Source: Chloroflexota bacterium
GTDB taxonomy: Bacteria; Chloroflexota; Anaerolineae; Anaerolineales; Anaerolineaceae
Length of the DNA stretch: 64,000 nucleotides
Assembly (NCBI GenBank): GCA_016887485.1
Contig: CP069394.1
Span: forward strand, 1,364,001-1,428,000
Direction: 5' to 3'
Position 1 is the first letter of the stretch, and each line of letters begins with the position of its first letter. Shown one piece after another: positions 24,694 through 34,356 of the stretch. Below the pieces are notes generated by a model, which was not told the DNA's origin, made no database searches, and saw nothing but the letters and a program-made list of their open reading frames with translations. The position numbers were made by a program, and so were the translations under genes.

Positions 24694-25527
24694 CTACATC
24701 CTTCCAATTTTGTGCAAGTAATTCCGAGCACTCAAACCAGTCTCGTAATTGCAAATCCGCTGGTAATCCTGTTCAAAACAAGCAAATCCATCAAATTTGA
24801 TATCTTCAAGGGCTTTGAAAACCTCAGCAAAGTCAATCGTACCCATGCCAAGGACCTTGAACCGGAACATCTGATCAGCCAAAGCAAAATCTTTTGAATC
24901 ACAGACGTCCTTGAGATGAACATAAGCGATCCGGTCACCAATTTCTCTGATCTTGTCATAGACCTTCATGCCAGCCAGACGAGTATGAGCTGTATCCAGG
25001 CAAATCTTCACGGACGGTTCAAAACCCTCGAGCGCTCGTGTAATATCCTCTTCGTAATGAACTGTTGATCCAAAATGGGGATGGAAACAAACTGTAACGC
25101 CATGGTCCTGGGCTATTTCATTAATCTTATTAACCTTGATAATCGTCTCTTCAAGCTCTTCAGGTGTTGGACGTTCACCTCTGGGTGTTGTTGTAAATGG
25201 CGCTTGGAGATTCATCAAGTTGGCATCATGTTTATTGAGGAATTCGCAGCACTTCTTTGCCATAGCCAAATCTTGTTCAAAATCCGTCTTAATATAATGA
25301 TATACATTGACGAATTTCATATCATATTTTGCACAAAGATCGTCGAATTCCGCATCGGCGCCCTCGAATAGATTTACAATTAAGTTGAAGTCTTCGAAAT
25401 ACTTGAAACCCAGGTCTGAAACCTCTCGCAAGGAATCTTCAAAGTTCTTCTTCAAATTTGAACTGGTGGGTCCCCATTCATTATGTTCATCCATTAACCA
25501 GGTCCATAATGTATATGCAATTTTCAT
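24694..25527 (-). CDS. Sugar phosphate isomerase/epimerase, AP-endonuclease-2 TIM-barrel family
   Basis: A 277-residue protein of the xylose-isomerase-like TIM-barrel family. Probable metal ligands lie in VTVCFHPHFGSTVHYEED (His), VKICLDTAHTRLAG (Asp and His), IAYVHLKDVCD (His and Asp) and the C-terminal GFACFEQDY (Glu). Family members isomerise, epimerise or dehydrate sugars and inositols using a divalent metal. It is the last gene of the LacI-controlled sugar operon, 39 bases after the MalG-like permease, so it probably acts on the imported sugar or its oxidised form. The exact substrate cannot be assigned. Confidence 0.88.
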   Translation of the reverse strand: MKIAYTLWTWLMDEHNEWGPTSSNLKKNFEDSLREVSDLGFKYFEDFNLIVNLFEGADAEFDDLCAKYDMKFVNVYHYIKTDFEQDLAMAKKCCEFLNKHDANLMNLQAPFTTTPRGERPTPEELEETIIKVNKINEIAQDHGVTVCFHPHFGSTVHYEEDITRALEGFEPSVKICLDTAHTRLAGMKVYDKIREIGDRIAYVHLKDVCDSKDFALADQMFRFKVLGMGTIDFAEVFKALEDIKFDGFACFEQDYQRICNYETGLSARNYLHKIGRM

Positions 25528-25566
25528 ATCAAATCCTCCTATGGTTGATTTAGTAATCCGTGCTGT

Positions 25567-26430
25567 TTAACCTTTTACAGCACCTTTTGTCAATCCTTCA
25601 ATGAATTGTTTTTGTCCGATGATGTAGAGCAAGACAACCGGGATCGTCATGATTGATAATGATGCAAACAACTGGGGGTAATTTGTTTGATATTGGCCGA
25701 TAAATGACACGAGACCAATAGGTAGTGTTTGCAGTTTTTCACTTCGGATCAGAATACTGCTCATAAAATATTCATTCCAAGTGTTCAGCCCAGTGAAAAT
25801 AATTACTGTTGCATAGGCGGGCTTTGAAATCGGCAGAACCACCTTGAAAAACGCTGTTATCGGGTTGCATCCATCCACCAAAGCTGCCTCTTCAATGGAT
25901 TTTGGCAACGATATGAAATAGGCTCGCATTAGGAATATTGCAAATCCCAAATTCAATGCCGCCAGAACCAGGATCAGAGACAACCGTGTATTTTGAATAC
26001 CCAAACCAATCACAACAGAAAACGTAGGAATGGCTGTTACCCCTCTTGGAATCATTAGGCTCAATAAGAAGAAATAGAACAACAAATTACTGCCAGGGAA
26101 CTTCATCTTGGCAAACGCATATGCTGCTAAAGAAGCTAATGGCAAAACCAACGCCAGGGTTCCAACAGTGATAATTACACTATTGATAAACTTCGGCCCG
26201 AGATTTGCCATCTGCCAGGCTTCAATGTAATTTCGCCAAATTGGCACTTCAGGGAACCCCCATACATTTACATAGAATTCATTTGGGGTTTTTAAAGAGC
26301 CTAAGAGCATCCAAATTACTGGATATACTGTAAAAATTACGACCAAGAAAAGAATGACATAGGCTGTGATATCCAGCCCAAGGCTTTTTAGTTTCTCAGA
26401 TTTAATAGTGTTCTTTTGTTTCATGTTCAA
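25567..26430 (-). CDS. Carbohydrate ABC transporter permease, MalG type
   Basis: A 287-residue permease with six predicted membrane helices. The EAA loop that contacts the ATPase is visible as SIEEAALVDGCNPITAFFKV near residues 178-198. Features such as YPVIWMLLGSLKTPNEF near the N-terminus and IGQKQFIEGLTKGAVKG at the C-terminus are typical of the CUT1 MalG subfamily. It pairs with the MalF-type permease 9 bases upstream to form the channel. No ATP-binding subunit is encoded nearby, so a shared MsmK/UgpC-type ATPase must be supplied from elsewhere. Confidence 0.95.
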   Translation of the reverse strand: MNMKQKNTIKSEKLKSLGLDITAYVILFLVVIFTVYPVIWMLLGSLKTPNEFYVNVWGFPEVPIWRNYIEAWQMANLGPKFINSVIITVGTLALVLPLASLAAYAFAKMKFPGSNLLFYFFLLSLMIPRGVTAIPTFSVVIGLGIQNTRLSLILVLAALNLGFAIFLMRAYFISLPKSIEEAALVDGCNPITAFFKVVLPISKPAYATVIIFTGLNTWNEYFMSSILIRSEKLQTLPIGLVSFIGQYQTNYPQLFASLSIMTIPVVLLYIIGQKQFIEGLTKGAVKG

Positions 26431-26439
26431 CTCGCTTCT

Positions 26440-27333
26440 CTACATCTCGTATGAATTCTTTTGAGAGAAATACATCTGGAGAACACCGAATACAAGCACT
26501 ATGACAAACATAATCATCGACATAGCATTACCTTTGCCGACAGCAGCATAACGAGTAGTTGTCGAGACAATCCATGTCAGGGCGACTTCGGTGGAGTGGA
26601 AAGGCCCACCACCTGTCATAACGTAGACCAGATCATAGTTACTCACAAAAGCTCCGGTGATCGATAACAGGAAGCTGACAATGGTTACCTGCATCACCAA
26701 CGGGATAGTGACATGAAAGAAACAATGCCACCGCCCTGCACCATCAATCCGAGCCGCTTCATATAATTCTTCTGGGATAGCCTGGATGCCCGTCAAGAAA
26801 AGTACCATATGGAACCCAACCCATTTCCAAATATCAACGAACATAATAGACCAAAGCGCAATCTTTGGATCAGACAACCATCCCTGAATTAATGATTCAA
26901 GGTGCACAAGCGTTAAAAAGTTATTGATAAGTCCAAATATGGGATTATACATCCAAGACCAAAGCATACCAGCCACAACAAATGCCAAAGTAACCGGTAA
27001 GAAGGTTGACGTTCGAAAGAATGTACGAAACTTAATATTCCGATTTAATAATAACGCCAAGAAAAGCGCTATAACATTTTTTGCGATCGAAACGACAAAA
27101 GCAAACAATAGCGTATTCTTCATCGCCGACCAGAATATTTCGTCTTTGAACACGAATTTATAATTTTTTATGCCAATCCATTCCATCTCAGAAAGGCCAT
27201 CCCACCGATAAAAGGAGACATGAAGGCCCTTTATCATTGGATAGATCACAAATATCGAATAAAGAATAACGGCTGGTAACACCATCATATAAATTAAGCC
27301 GTATTTCTTTATAGCCAGCGTCAGTTTTTTCAT
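26440..27333 (-). CDS. Carbohydrate ABC transporter permease, MalF type
   Basis: A 297-residue permease with six predicted helices. The N-terminal YSIFVIYPMIKGLHVSFYRWDG and the EAA loop PEELYEAARIDGAGRWHCFF (near residue 190) are characteristic of CUT1 MalF/UgpA proteins. It forms the transmembrane pore with the downstream MalG-type protein and receives sugar from the lipoprotein encoded upstream. It starts 76 bases after the binding-protein stop. That gap holds a GC-rich inverted repeat at about 27357-27392 (CCGCGACGGG / CCCGTCGCGG), common after binding-protein genes, where it can raise binding-protein expression over permease expression. Confidence 0.95.
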   Translation of the reverse strand: MKKLTLAIKKYGLIYMMVLPAVILYSIFVIYPMIKGLHVSFYRWDGLSEMEWIGIKNYKFVFKDEIFWSAMKNTLLFAFVVSIAKNVIALFLALLLNRNIKFRTFFRTSTFLPVTLAFVVAGMLWSWMYNPIFGLINNFLTLVHLESLIQGWLSDPKIALWSIMFVDIWKWVGFHMVLFLTGIQAIPEELYEAARIDGAGRWHCFFHVTIPLVMQVTIVSFLLSITGAFVSNYDLVYVMTGGGPFHSTEVALTWIVSTTTRYAAVGKGNAMSMIMFVIVLVFGVLQMYFSQKNSYEM

Positions 27334-27409
27334 GGATTACCTTTCACAATGGCTCCAACCGCGACGGGTAAAAAAGGGAGCGCCCCGTCGCGGTTGGTTT
27401 GCACAAAGA

Positions 27410-28837
27410 TTAATCAATTACCTCAATCTCAGGCAGGTTCTTCATTGTCACCTTATCCCAATCTTCTACCGTCCATGTGGACCACCAGTCAAATTGGAAA
27501 TCTTCTTCTTCAATCAATGTGTCCAATGCGTTCTGAACAGCTTGTGTTGCTTCTTCAGAAGTCATATTACCTGTAAGCACAGCTGGAATACCAGAAACAA
27601 ACGCATCATTCACTTCCACCGGCCAAATCCAGTCCAGGAATGTGATGGTGTTTGGATAGAATTCTGCAACCAGTTCCTCGGCCAGAGGTTCTGTATCAGT
27701 CGAAGGCACTGCTGCAATAGATGGGCCTAAGGGATCCCGACGAGAGAGAATCTTTGTCGCATTCTCAGGGCGAGAAATGAATTCAAAGAACTGTCGAGAG
27801 AGGCCATAATTCGCAGGATCAGCAAACGACGGAATCATGAAGCAGTCACCGGGGCCGCCACCATGCTGGGAAGTGGAACCTTCAACAATGATCGGGAACT
27901 CAAAGATACCGATTTCAAAGGCATCTTCAACTGCAGCACGAACGGGAGAAAGATGCCAGGTGCCAGCATAGAACATCGCTGCTTTTTCCTGAGCAAAGAC
28001 TGCAAACTTGGCATCAGAATCCGTGTCAAGCGATTCTTGCGTTAGGATTCCATCACTGTAGAATTGTGCAATCTTATCAAAAGCCGCCATCTCAGCTTCA
28101 CCAGTAAATTGTTTGTTACCTGAGAGGAATTCGACAATATTAGCAATCGATGTGTTACCAGTCGTCTGAGCATAGGCCTCAAAATACCAAATCGGCCAGA
28201 ACCAGGGGGCTTTCCCATCATGGATCATTGGAATGATCCCTTTTTCTTCTTCAATAACCTTGGCAACAGCTAATAGTTCTTCGTAGGTTGTCGGTTCTTC
28301 CAAACCTAATTCATCAAACATGGTCTTGTTATAGATCACACCGGTCGTTGATGAAGCGCCAAAGGGGATGCCCCAAACTTTATCATCAATGGTGTAAGCC
28401 AGGAAAGACCCTTCAGAGAAACGATCCTGGAATGGTTCAATATACTCAGTCAGATCCATGGCAATACCAGAGCGTACCAAGGTGGTATTGATCAAGCCTG
28501 CACCAGCGGAACTAATGTCCACAGGTTCACCAGCCATACGAGCTGTCTCAAGCATTTGGGGAACTTCATTCCACGCCCCTTGCCATTTGACCTCGACAGT
28601 CACGCCATATTCTTCCTCGAAATCAGCAATAACTTCATCCCAAGCTTCAGCTTCTCCAGGATATGTACGTTCACTACCGATGATATGAAGCGTACCATTA
28701 CCAAGGCCTGTCACTTCTTCTGCCCCGTCATCTTCCGAACCAGACACTACTTCAGTGGCCTCGCCTTGTGTACAAGCAGTCACTGCACCTGCCAGCATCA
28801 CAAAAATAAACAGTAAAGAGACTATTTTCTTACCCAT
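27410..28837 (-). CDS. Carbohydrate ABC transporter substrate-binding lipoprotein
   Basis: A family-1 extracellular solute-binding protein of about 475 residues. The N-terminus MGKKIVSLLFIFVMLAGAV is a lipoprotein signal peptide ending in the lipobox AVTAC, followed by an acidic Ser/Glu linker. The body has typical MalE-like motifs: WGIPFGASSTTGVIYNK and YAGTWHLSPVR. A start at 28852 would add five residues, but the Met at 28837 sits better for a signal peptide and has AAGGAGTG upstream. It captures the sugar outside the cell for the two permeases. It is Trp- and Asp-rich towards the C-terminus. Confidence 0.95.
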   Translation of the reverse strand: MGKKIVSLLFIFVMLAGAVTACTQGEATEVVSGSEDDGAEEVTGLGNGTLHIIGSERTYPGEAEAWDEVIADFEEEYGVTVEVKWQGAWNEVPQMLETARMAGEPVDISSAGAGLINTTLVRSGIAMDLTEYIEPFQDRFSEGSFLAYTIDDKVWGIPFGASSTTGVIYNKTMFDELGLEEPTTYEELLAVAKVIEEEKGIIPMIHDGKAPWFWPIWYFEAYAQTTGNTSIANIVEFLSGNKQFTGEAEMAAFDKIAQFYSDGILTQESLDTDSDAKFAVFAQEKAAMFYAGTWHLSPVRAAVEDAFEIGIFEFPIIVEGSTSQHGGGPGDCFMIPSFADPANYGLSRQFFEFISRPENATKILSRRDPLGPSIAAVPSTDTEPLAEELVAEFYPNTITFLDWIWPVEVNDAFVSGIPAVLTGNMTSEEATQAVQNALDTLIEEEDFQFDWWSTWTVEDWDKVTMKNLPEIEVID

Positions 28838-28925
28838 TTTCACTCCTTCCAAATACTTTCAAAGTTAAGGTTTATAAATTTTCTCCATTTAGCCCAACAA
28901 TCTACCATAGACCTCCTTGGAAAGA

Positions 28926-29942
28926 TCAATTCCAATACAATGCAAATCCCAGAATGACAATTCCTGAAATATAAAGGGCAATACCAAGTGCAAGCGTTAG
29001 ACCGACTTTCTTTGAAGTTCCGCGATATTCTCCGTAGATCAGCCCCCAGAGATATGACCACATGTTATAGGTCTGACCTAATGGCCAAGAAATCGCTAAA
29101 CTCACAATCGGGGTGGCAAAGGAGTGGATAATATTGCCGCCATAATGGGCTATAGCTGAAACTAATCCAAAAATCCTAACCTTTAAAGGTGCATGGAAAA
29201 TGCTTTTGATGAATAACTTCTTCTTCACCAATATTATTGAGCAGACAATTCCAATACCAATAAAAGCTCCGGACGACAGCATAAACATGAACACTATTGG
29301 GGGTAATCCTCGCAAATTCTGAGGCGATTCAAGTCCAATGGACATACCCAATGTATAGCAAGGCGCAAAAATCAAAGATGTAAGCAGTAGAGTTAGAACG
29401 GCCTTGCGAAGAGTTTTAGTATCCGCTTTCTTCTCACTGTCATTTTTGTTCAGTTCATCATTCTTCAATTTTGTCGAATACACACAGGCCATTGAAGCGC
29501 CCACCAGCACGATCGCTGCCAGGAGAACTAGCCAAAGGTTGGCATTTGGATCAATTGATTTCATCACAATCGAGATGCCAGTTCCGACCAAAACGCTGCC
29601 AGTTGAACTGATGGCAGTGGCTAAAATCAGACCCATCTTGCTCATGACATTCAGGTTGATCCGCATCCCAATTGCATACATCGCACCACAGAATAAGGTG
29701 CCGTAAATCACGATCGGATCAGCCTGTAATCGGCTCCTGATGATGGAGGTAAAGGCCCCCCCCACCAAAACCACCATCACCGAGAAAACAAGGAGAACAG
29801 AGAAGAAGAAAACATGAAGCAGATACCCATCAACAGGATAATTATCCAAATGTTTAATGAATTGGAACCATGAGCCCCACATAAAGGCCGCGAACAAGAT
29901 AACAAATATGGCTCCTAATGGGTTAAGATTTGGAATCGTCAC
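28926..29942 (-). CDS. DMT-superfamily (GRP/RhaT-like) membrane transporter
   Basis: A 338-residue membrane protein with about ten helices. The opening GAIFVILFAAFMWGSWFQF, the central GTGISIVMKSIDPNANLWL and the C-terminal AISWPLGQTYNMWSYLWGL recall glucose/ribose-uptake (GRP) or RhaT-like sugar transporters. Residues near 165-180 form a charged cytoplasmic linker (KLKNDELNKNDSEKKADTK). It sits within the sugar operon beside an ABC importer, so it could be a second uptake route or an exporter for the same sugar. Substrate unknown. Confidence 0.8.
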   Translation of the reverse strand: MTIPNLNPLGAIFVILFAAFMWGSWFQFIKHLDNYPVDGYLLHVFFFSVLLVFSVMVVLVGGAFTSIIRSRLQADPIVIYGTLFCGAMYAIGMRINLNVMSKMGLILATAISSTGSVLVGTGISIVMKSIDPNANLWLVLLAAIVLVGASMACVYSTKLKNDELNKNDSEKKADTKTLRKAVLTLLLTSLIFAPCYTLGMSIGLESPQNLRGLPPIVFMFMLSSGAFIGIGIVCSIILVKKKLFIKSIFHAPLKVRIFGLVSAIAHYGGNIIHSFATPIVSLAISWPLGQTYNMWSYLWGLIYGEYRGTSKKVGLTLALGIALYISGIVILGFALYWN

Positions 29943-29957
29943 GAAAGAATCCTCAGA

Positions 29958-31034
29958 TTAGATTTTGACAGCTTTAATAATATTGGCACTCAGCTCAATG
30001 TCATTGCGGGCTTTCTCGCTGTTGGTGAAAGGCTCTTTATCTTCTGTGATGCACTCATAGAAGTGGCGCCATTCACGCTTAAAAGCTTCGTCATATGAAA
30101 CGTATACAGTCTTATCAACATTGGCTTTGGGGTCATGGACATCCTGTTCATTGATCTTGACCAGGGTCTGAGCGTTTTTGATATATGGGAAGGGGAATTG
30201 AACCGAAATTCGTTTCGAGTCAGAGAAAACCTCAAACCTTTCATCCCAATCCCGACGTTTAAGAAGTAATCCGCCCTCATAAACGCAGCGAATATCCTCG
30301 CCAAATTTTAAGACGGCCAAGATAGTATCGTTGTTGTAAACGTCCGCATATTGAATTTCAGTTGGCCGCCCGAAGGCTTCCTGCAGAAGGATGGCGTCAT
30401 GGACCATCAGATATAACAAAGTGCTATAGGCGACACCAAGTTCTTTCCTGTCCTCACCAATGCCTTTGATCATTTTGCGCATATCAGAATCCGCCATTTC
30501 ATCACGGACTTCCTGAGGGAGGTCATCGTTACGGACCTCATCATAGATCTCGCCATTGATTGTGTAATCGCCGCCAAAATCGTGAACCCGAACCAAATGC
30601 ACATCGTCCAGTTCCTTGATCAACGGAAGCACATATTGGTATGCGGGATCCTGACGCTTCATCATGCCAACCATATATTTAACGCCACTTGCTTTTTCGG
30701 CGGCGATGATGGCATCCGCTTCTTCGACGTTGAAGCACATCGGCTTTTCACAGAAGACATGTTTACCGGCATTCATGGCTGCAATGGTAACTGGCGCATG
30801 GTCCCGGGTGGTAACCAAAACGATGTCAACATCGTCGGATTTGACCAGGTCGTGATAATCGGTGTAACGTTTCTCAATGTTGTAGCGAGGCCCAAGATAG
30901 TTCAGGATCTTTTCACTGAGATCGCAAATAGCGGTAACTTCCAAATTGGGCAATTCCTGGAGTAATGGGAGGTGAGCCACCTGGGCAATCTCACCACACC
31001 CAACGATACCAACACGTAAAACCTTTTTATCCAT
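29958..31034 (-). CDS. Gfo/Idh/MocA-family oxidoreductase
   Basis: A 358-residue NAD(P)-dependent sugar dehydrogenase family protein. The Rossmann motif VGIVGCGEIAQVAHLP is at residues 7-22 and the family signature HVFCEKPMCFN near residue 92. The C-terminal alpha/beta substrate domain has LGVAYSTLLYLMVHDA, with the likely catalytic His in the last motif. It probably oxidises or reduces a hydroxyl of the imported sugar, a common partner of TIM-barrel isomerases of the type found at the end of this operon. It lies 15 bases before the DMT gene and about 80 after ribokinase. Confidence 0.93.
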   Translation of the reverse strand: MDKKVLRVGIVGCGEIAQVAHLPLLQELPNLEVTAICDLSEKILNYLGPRYNIEKRYTDYHDLVKSDDVDIVLVTTRDHAPVTIAAMNAGKHVFCEKPMCFNVEEADAIIAAEKASGVKYMVGMMKRQDPAYQYVLPLIKELDDVHLVRVHDFGGDYTINGEIYDEVRNDDLPQEVRDEMADSDMRKMIKGIGEDRKELGVAYSTLLYLMVHDAILLQEAFGRPTEIQYADVYNNDTILAVLKFGEDIRCVYEGGLLLKRRDWDERFEVFSDSKRISVQFPFPYIKNAQTLVKINEQDVHDPKANVDKTVYVSYDEAFKREWRHFYECITEDKEPFTNSEKARNDIELSANIIKAVKI

Positions 31035-31116
31035 TATGATTCTCCTTGATCGATTGTAACTTTCTAATAATCAAAATATTTAGTCAAAATATAGGTAAAC
31101 AAGTTAAAGCTAAATT

Positions 31117-32043
31117 TCAATCAGTTTGATTTTCCAAAAGATATCTATACACTTCCTCGGCATTTGGAATTGATGTTTGTGCGCCAAGTTCCGTTACGGC
31201 CAAAGCCGCTGCGGCACTGGAAAAACGCATCGCTTCTTGCGTTGATTTCTTTTGGAGCATTGATGCAGCAAAAGCACCTACAAAGGTGTCACCAGCGGCA
31301 GTCGTATCGACGACTTCGACCTGAAATGCTGGTTGGTGAAAATTTGTATCCGTATTGAGAATAAATGCACCACCGCTCCCCAAGGTGACGATAACAGTAT
31401 CAATCCCTTGATAATGCAAAATTTCTGCAGCTTCTTTGGCTCTGAGTCTATCGGTAATCGGAAAACCAACCAGGCTGGCGCATTCGATCTCGTTCACGAT
31501 AAGTACACTGACCTGCTTTAAGTAATTTTCAGGAATAGGATATATAGGCGCAGGGTTTAGGACTACCGGAATATTATCCTCGGCTGCCCGGTGAATGATA
31601 TGAAAAACCGTTTCCAGAGGGACCTCATGCTGCAACAGGATCAATGAAGACTTCGAAATTTCATCCCATCGGTCGTCAATCCACTCCGGCGTTACATAAG
31701 CATTAGCGCCGGGCACAATCACAATTCGGTTTTCACCGCTCTGCTCAACCAGGATCGTGGCTGTTCCAGTAGACACGTCAGCGACAGTCTCTACAAATTC
31801 TGTATTGACACCAGCTTTCTGGAGTTCTGAGATCATCTTAGGCCCAAAGGTGTCCTGACCAACGCAGCCGAACATAAATACACTGCCACCGGCTCGGCTG
31901 GCCGCAACTGCCTGGTTTGCTCCCTTACCTCCCGGGATCACATTAAAACTATCACCAGAAAGGGTTTCACCAGCTTCGGGAACCCTCGTGGTCTGAACGA
32001 CAAGATCAATATTTAGACTACCAATGACGGCAATGCTGTTCAC
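31117..32043 (-). CDS. rbsK: Ribokinase-family sugar kinase
   Basis: A 308-residue PfkB-family kinase close to ribokinase. The first signature is PGGKGANQAVAASRAG (near 37-52) and the second, with the catalytic Asp, is DTTAAGDTFVGAFAA (near 243-257). It keeps the ribokinase N-terminal substrate strand (VIGSLNIDLV) and the conserved NPAPI. It phosphorylates ribose or a related pentose at O5 with ATP. It overlaps lacI by 4 bases. Together with the distant rbsD it points to a pentose or a nucleoside-derived sugar. Confidence 0.9.
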   Translation of the reverse strand: MNSIAVIGSLNIDLVVQTTRVPEAGETLSGDSFNVIPGGKGANQAVAASRAGGSVFMFGCVGQDTFGPKMISELQKAGVNTEFVETVADVSTGTATILVEQSGENRIVIVPGANAYVTPEWIDDRWDEISKSSLILLQHEVPLETVFHIIHRAAEDNIPVVLNPAPIYPIPENYLKQVSVLIVNEIECASLVGFPITDRLRAKEAAEILHYQGIDTVIVTLGSGGAFILNTDTNFHQPAFQVEVVDTTAAGDTFVGAFAASMLQKKSTQEAMRFSSAAAALAVTELGAQTSIPNAEEVYRYLLENQTD

Positions 32044-33059
32044 TTTCTGTTTTCCTTTGCGCTGGTTGATTCTCGTACGATTAATTCCGCGTTTAGGCTT
32101 ATCCGTTTATGCCCATCAGTGCGGTTTCCTTGGATTTTATCTATGAGTAAATGAATGACTTGCTCTGCCATTTCGTCAAAAGGCTGGGCAATTGTGGTGA
32201 GCGATGGGGTTGTTATTGCCGCAAGCTCAATATCATCAAAGCCAATCACTGAAATATCATCAGGAATGTTGAGACCAGCTTTACGAATAGCGGCAATTGC
32301 GCCAATCGCCATCATGTCATTCAAAACAAATACTGCAGTTGGCTTGCAGGAACCATTCAGGAGATCTGTCATTTCAGACATCCCTCCATCAAAGCGGAAA
32401 TTGCCAGCCTTGACTAAACTCGATTTGAAGGGAATATTACGTTCCGCAAGTGCTTTCTTGTAACCTTCTACCCGTTTCATACTCGGTGAAAGGTGATTCG
32501 GCCCCGTTATGCAAGCGATACATTCATGACCCAGGTCCAACAAGTACTTTGTCGCCTCATAACCTGCGGCCTCATTATCAAGCAAAACAACGTCTGCAAA
32601 CTCGAGTGGTACATAACGGTCAGCGACGACAACCGGGATCTTATTTTTTAACAGAGATTGGAGATCCTCCACATCACCCCCTGTTGCCATAAAGATCACC
32701 CCATCAACCTGTTTCGCAATTAAAGTATTTATATAATTACTTTGTTTATTTGGATCATTGTCGCTATTACCAAGAATAACGCTATAGCCCAGTTGAAAAC
32801 CTAAATCCTCAATTTTGCGAGAAATTTCAGCAAAGAAGAGGTTGGACGCGTCTGGCACAATCAGACCAATTGTCTTCGTGGACCCAACCCGTAAAGACCT
32901 TGCCAGGCTGTTCGGCGTATAATCCAATTTCTTTAAAGCGTCTTCAACGCGAGCCTTGGTTTCTGGTTTGACTCGTCTGGTGCCATTAATCACATGAGAC
33001 ACCGTTGTATAAGACACCCCTGCTTCTTTTGCTACATCTTTTATCGTAACCTTGTCCAT
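32040..33059 (-). CDS. LacI-family transcriptional repressor
   Basis: A repressor of about 339 residues. The N-terminal DNA-binding domain reads MDKVTIKDVAKEAGVSYTTV, then HVINGTRRVKPETKARVEDA and the hinge NSLARSLRVGSTKTIGLI. The periplasmic-binding-protein-like core contains PVVVADRYV, CITGPNHLSPSMKRVEG and DDISVIGFDDIELA. The Met at 33059 is the natural start; a start at 33089 would run through the operator. It is the first gene of the sugar operon. Its likely operator sits just before its own start, and a matching one lies in front of rbsD. The effector is probably the sugar or its phosphate. Confidence 0.95.
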   Translation of the reverse strand: MDKVTIKDVAKEAGVSYTTVSHVINGTRRVKPETKARVEDALKKLDYTPNSLARSLRVGSTKTIGLIVPDASNLFFAEISRKIEDLGFQLGYSVILGNSDNDPNKQSNYINTLIAKQVDGVIFMATGGDVEDLQSLLKNKIPVVVADRYVPLEFADVVLLDNEAAGYEATKYLLDLGHECIACITGPNHLSPSMKRVEGYKKALAERNIPFKSSLVKAGNFRFDGGMSEMTDLLNGSCKPTAVFVLNDMMAIGAIAAIRKAGLNIPDDISVIGFDDIELAAITTPSLTTIAQPFDEMAEQVIHLLIDKIQGNRTDGHKRISLNAELIVRESTSAKENRK

Positions 33060-33073
33060 TGCTTCCCTCTCTA

Positions 33074-33095
33074 GCAAACGATTGCGCAAACGTTT
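33074..33095. promoter_or_regulatory. LacI-type operator in front of the lacI-rbsK operon
   Basis: AAACGATTGCGCAAACGTTT at 33076-33095 is palindromic at 18 of 20 positions with the central TTGCGCAA typical of LacI-family sites. Its 14-base segment GCAAACGATTGCGC (33074-33087) is repeated exactly at 35760-35773. It lies just after the predicted -10, which suits repression. Confidence 0.8.
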
Positions 33096-33100
33096 TATTT

Positions 33101-33129
33101 AATTTAGCATAAGATTTAGCCCATGTCAA
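33101..33129 (-). promoter_or_regulatory. Promoter of the lacI-rbsK-transport operon
   Basis: On the minus strand TTGACA (33124-33129), a 17-base spacer and TAAATT (33101-33106) lead into the operator. The TTGACATGGG start is shared with the rbsD promoter at 35786-35814. Confidence 0.7.
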
Positions 33130-33468
33130 TAGAAAATTAACACTTCTTTATCGTTTATTAAGGTCTTCCCACCCCTACAAGCCTGATTTCCGGATTAAAT
33201 TGAATAAACAACCAACTTCTTCGCAATTCCACCAGTTTTTCAAACCGGCAAACCTTCCGTGCGCTTCGGCTTTCCACCTTGAATCCACTATGTTCCGCAT
33301 CAATCCCTCCCCCTACCCTTGACAAACATCCTTAGTATGGATATTCTCAAAATGATTAATGATCTAATCTAATAAACAATGTTATTCGTTAAGAATAATC
33401 GGGGTTAGCCTCACCTCCCGATACCTGCATAATAGCCCCATACAACTGGCTGAAAGGAATAGCCTTTT
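33130..33468. other. Intergenic region between lacI and the plus-strand gene at 33469
   Basis: Besides the promoters annotated at each side, I see no gene. The middle is C- and T-rich on the plus strand (about 33220-33315). Confidence 0.5.
33319..33347 (+). promoter_or_regulatory. Putative promoter of the gene at 33469
   Basis: TTGACA at 33319-33324, 17 bases, then TATTCT at 33342-33347. It lies about 120 bases before the start codon. Confidence 0.5.
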
Positions 33469-34329
33469 ATGAATAATAGCTTTCCAAGAACAACCGTCGC
33501 CGGCGTCTCCTTACCCAGAATGATTATTGGCTGCAACTGGGTTTCAGGGTTCAGTCACCTGAGCGCTTCCAATGACTTATTTATTAAACAAACCCATCAG
33601 GGGCCAAAATCTGTCAGTGATATTTTTGAGACCTTTTTGGAACACGACATCAACGCTGTTTTAGGCCTCTTCAGTGTCGATCATAACCTCCTACCAGCTG
33701 TCAAGATGGCGCAGGAAAATTCGGGAAAAGAGATGATCATCATTGATGAACCAATCATCAATGTCGACGATAATCCCACAGCGCGAGCCGAAGCCAGGCA
33801 GACAATAGAAGAATGTGCCAAGCGAGGCGCAACTTTCTGCATGCCATTGCATTCCTGCGTCGAGCAGCTCCTCAACAAAAACACCCAATCCATCGATCGC
33901 TTACCGGATTATCTGGATATGATCCGGCAAGCCGGTATGATCCCCGGACTTTCGGCCCATATGCCTGAAGTTGTGCAATATGCTGATATCAATGAATACG
34001 ATGTCGAGACCTATATCCAAATCTATAACAGCATGGGTTTCCTAATGCAGATCGAAATCGAAAGTGTCGCCAAGATCATCCACAACACAAAGAAGCCTGT
34101 CATCACCATCAAGCCCCTGGCAGCAGGTCGCACCACACCATTCGTGGGCCTAAACTTTGTATATAACACCATCCGCGAACAGGACATGGTCTGTATCGGC
34201 ACATTCAATCCCCGTGAAGCGGCTGAAGATATCGAAATCGCAAGAGCGGCCATTGAACGCCGGGCACCGGAAGTGTCTCTCAGGGACAGCCCCTTTAACA
34301 CCTCTGTCGTTAAAGGTGAAATAGAATAA
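33469..34329 (+). CDS. Unknown protein, probably a TIM barrel
   Basis: A 286-residue protein that I do not recognise with certainty. The repeating beta-alpha pattern (RMIIGCNWVSGFS, EMIIIDEPIIN, MIPGLSAHMPEVV, MQIEIESVAKII, KPVITIKPLAAGRTTP, MVCIGTFNPREAAED) suggests a TIM barrel. The late KPLAAGR...VGLNF with IGTFNP recalls the C-terminal half of aldo/keto-reductase-like barrels. It is transcribed away from lacI and flanked by regulon members, so a role in the same sugar pathway is likely. No clear catalytic set was identified. Confidence 0.65.
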   Translation: MNNSFPRTTVAGVSLPRMIIGCNWVSGFSHLSASNDLFIKQTHQGPKSVSDIFETFLEHDINAVLGLFSVDHNLLPAVKMAQENSGKEMIIIDEPIINVDDNPTARAEARQTIEECAKRGATFCMPLHSCVEQLLNKNTQSIDRLPDYLDMIRQAGMIPGLSAHMPEVVQYADINEYDVETYIQIYNSMGFLMQIEIESVAKIIHNTKKPVITIKPLAAGRTTPFVGLNFVYNTIREQDMVCIGTFNPREAAEDIEIARAAIERRAPEVSLRDSPFNTSVVKGEIE

Positions 34330-34356
34330 TCCCGAATCTCAACCAGTCAAAATAAA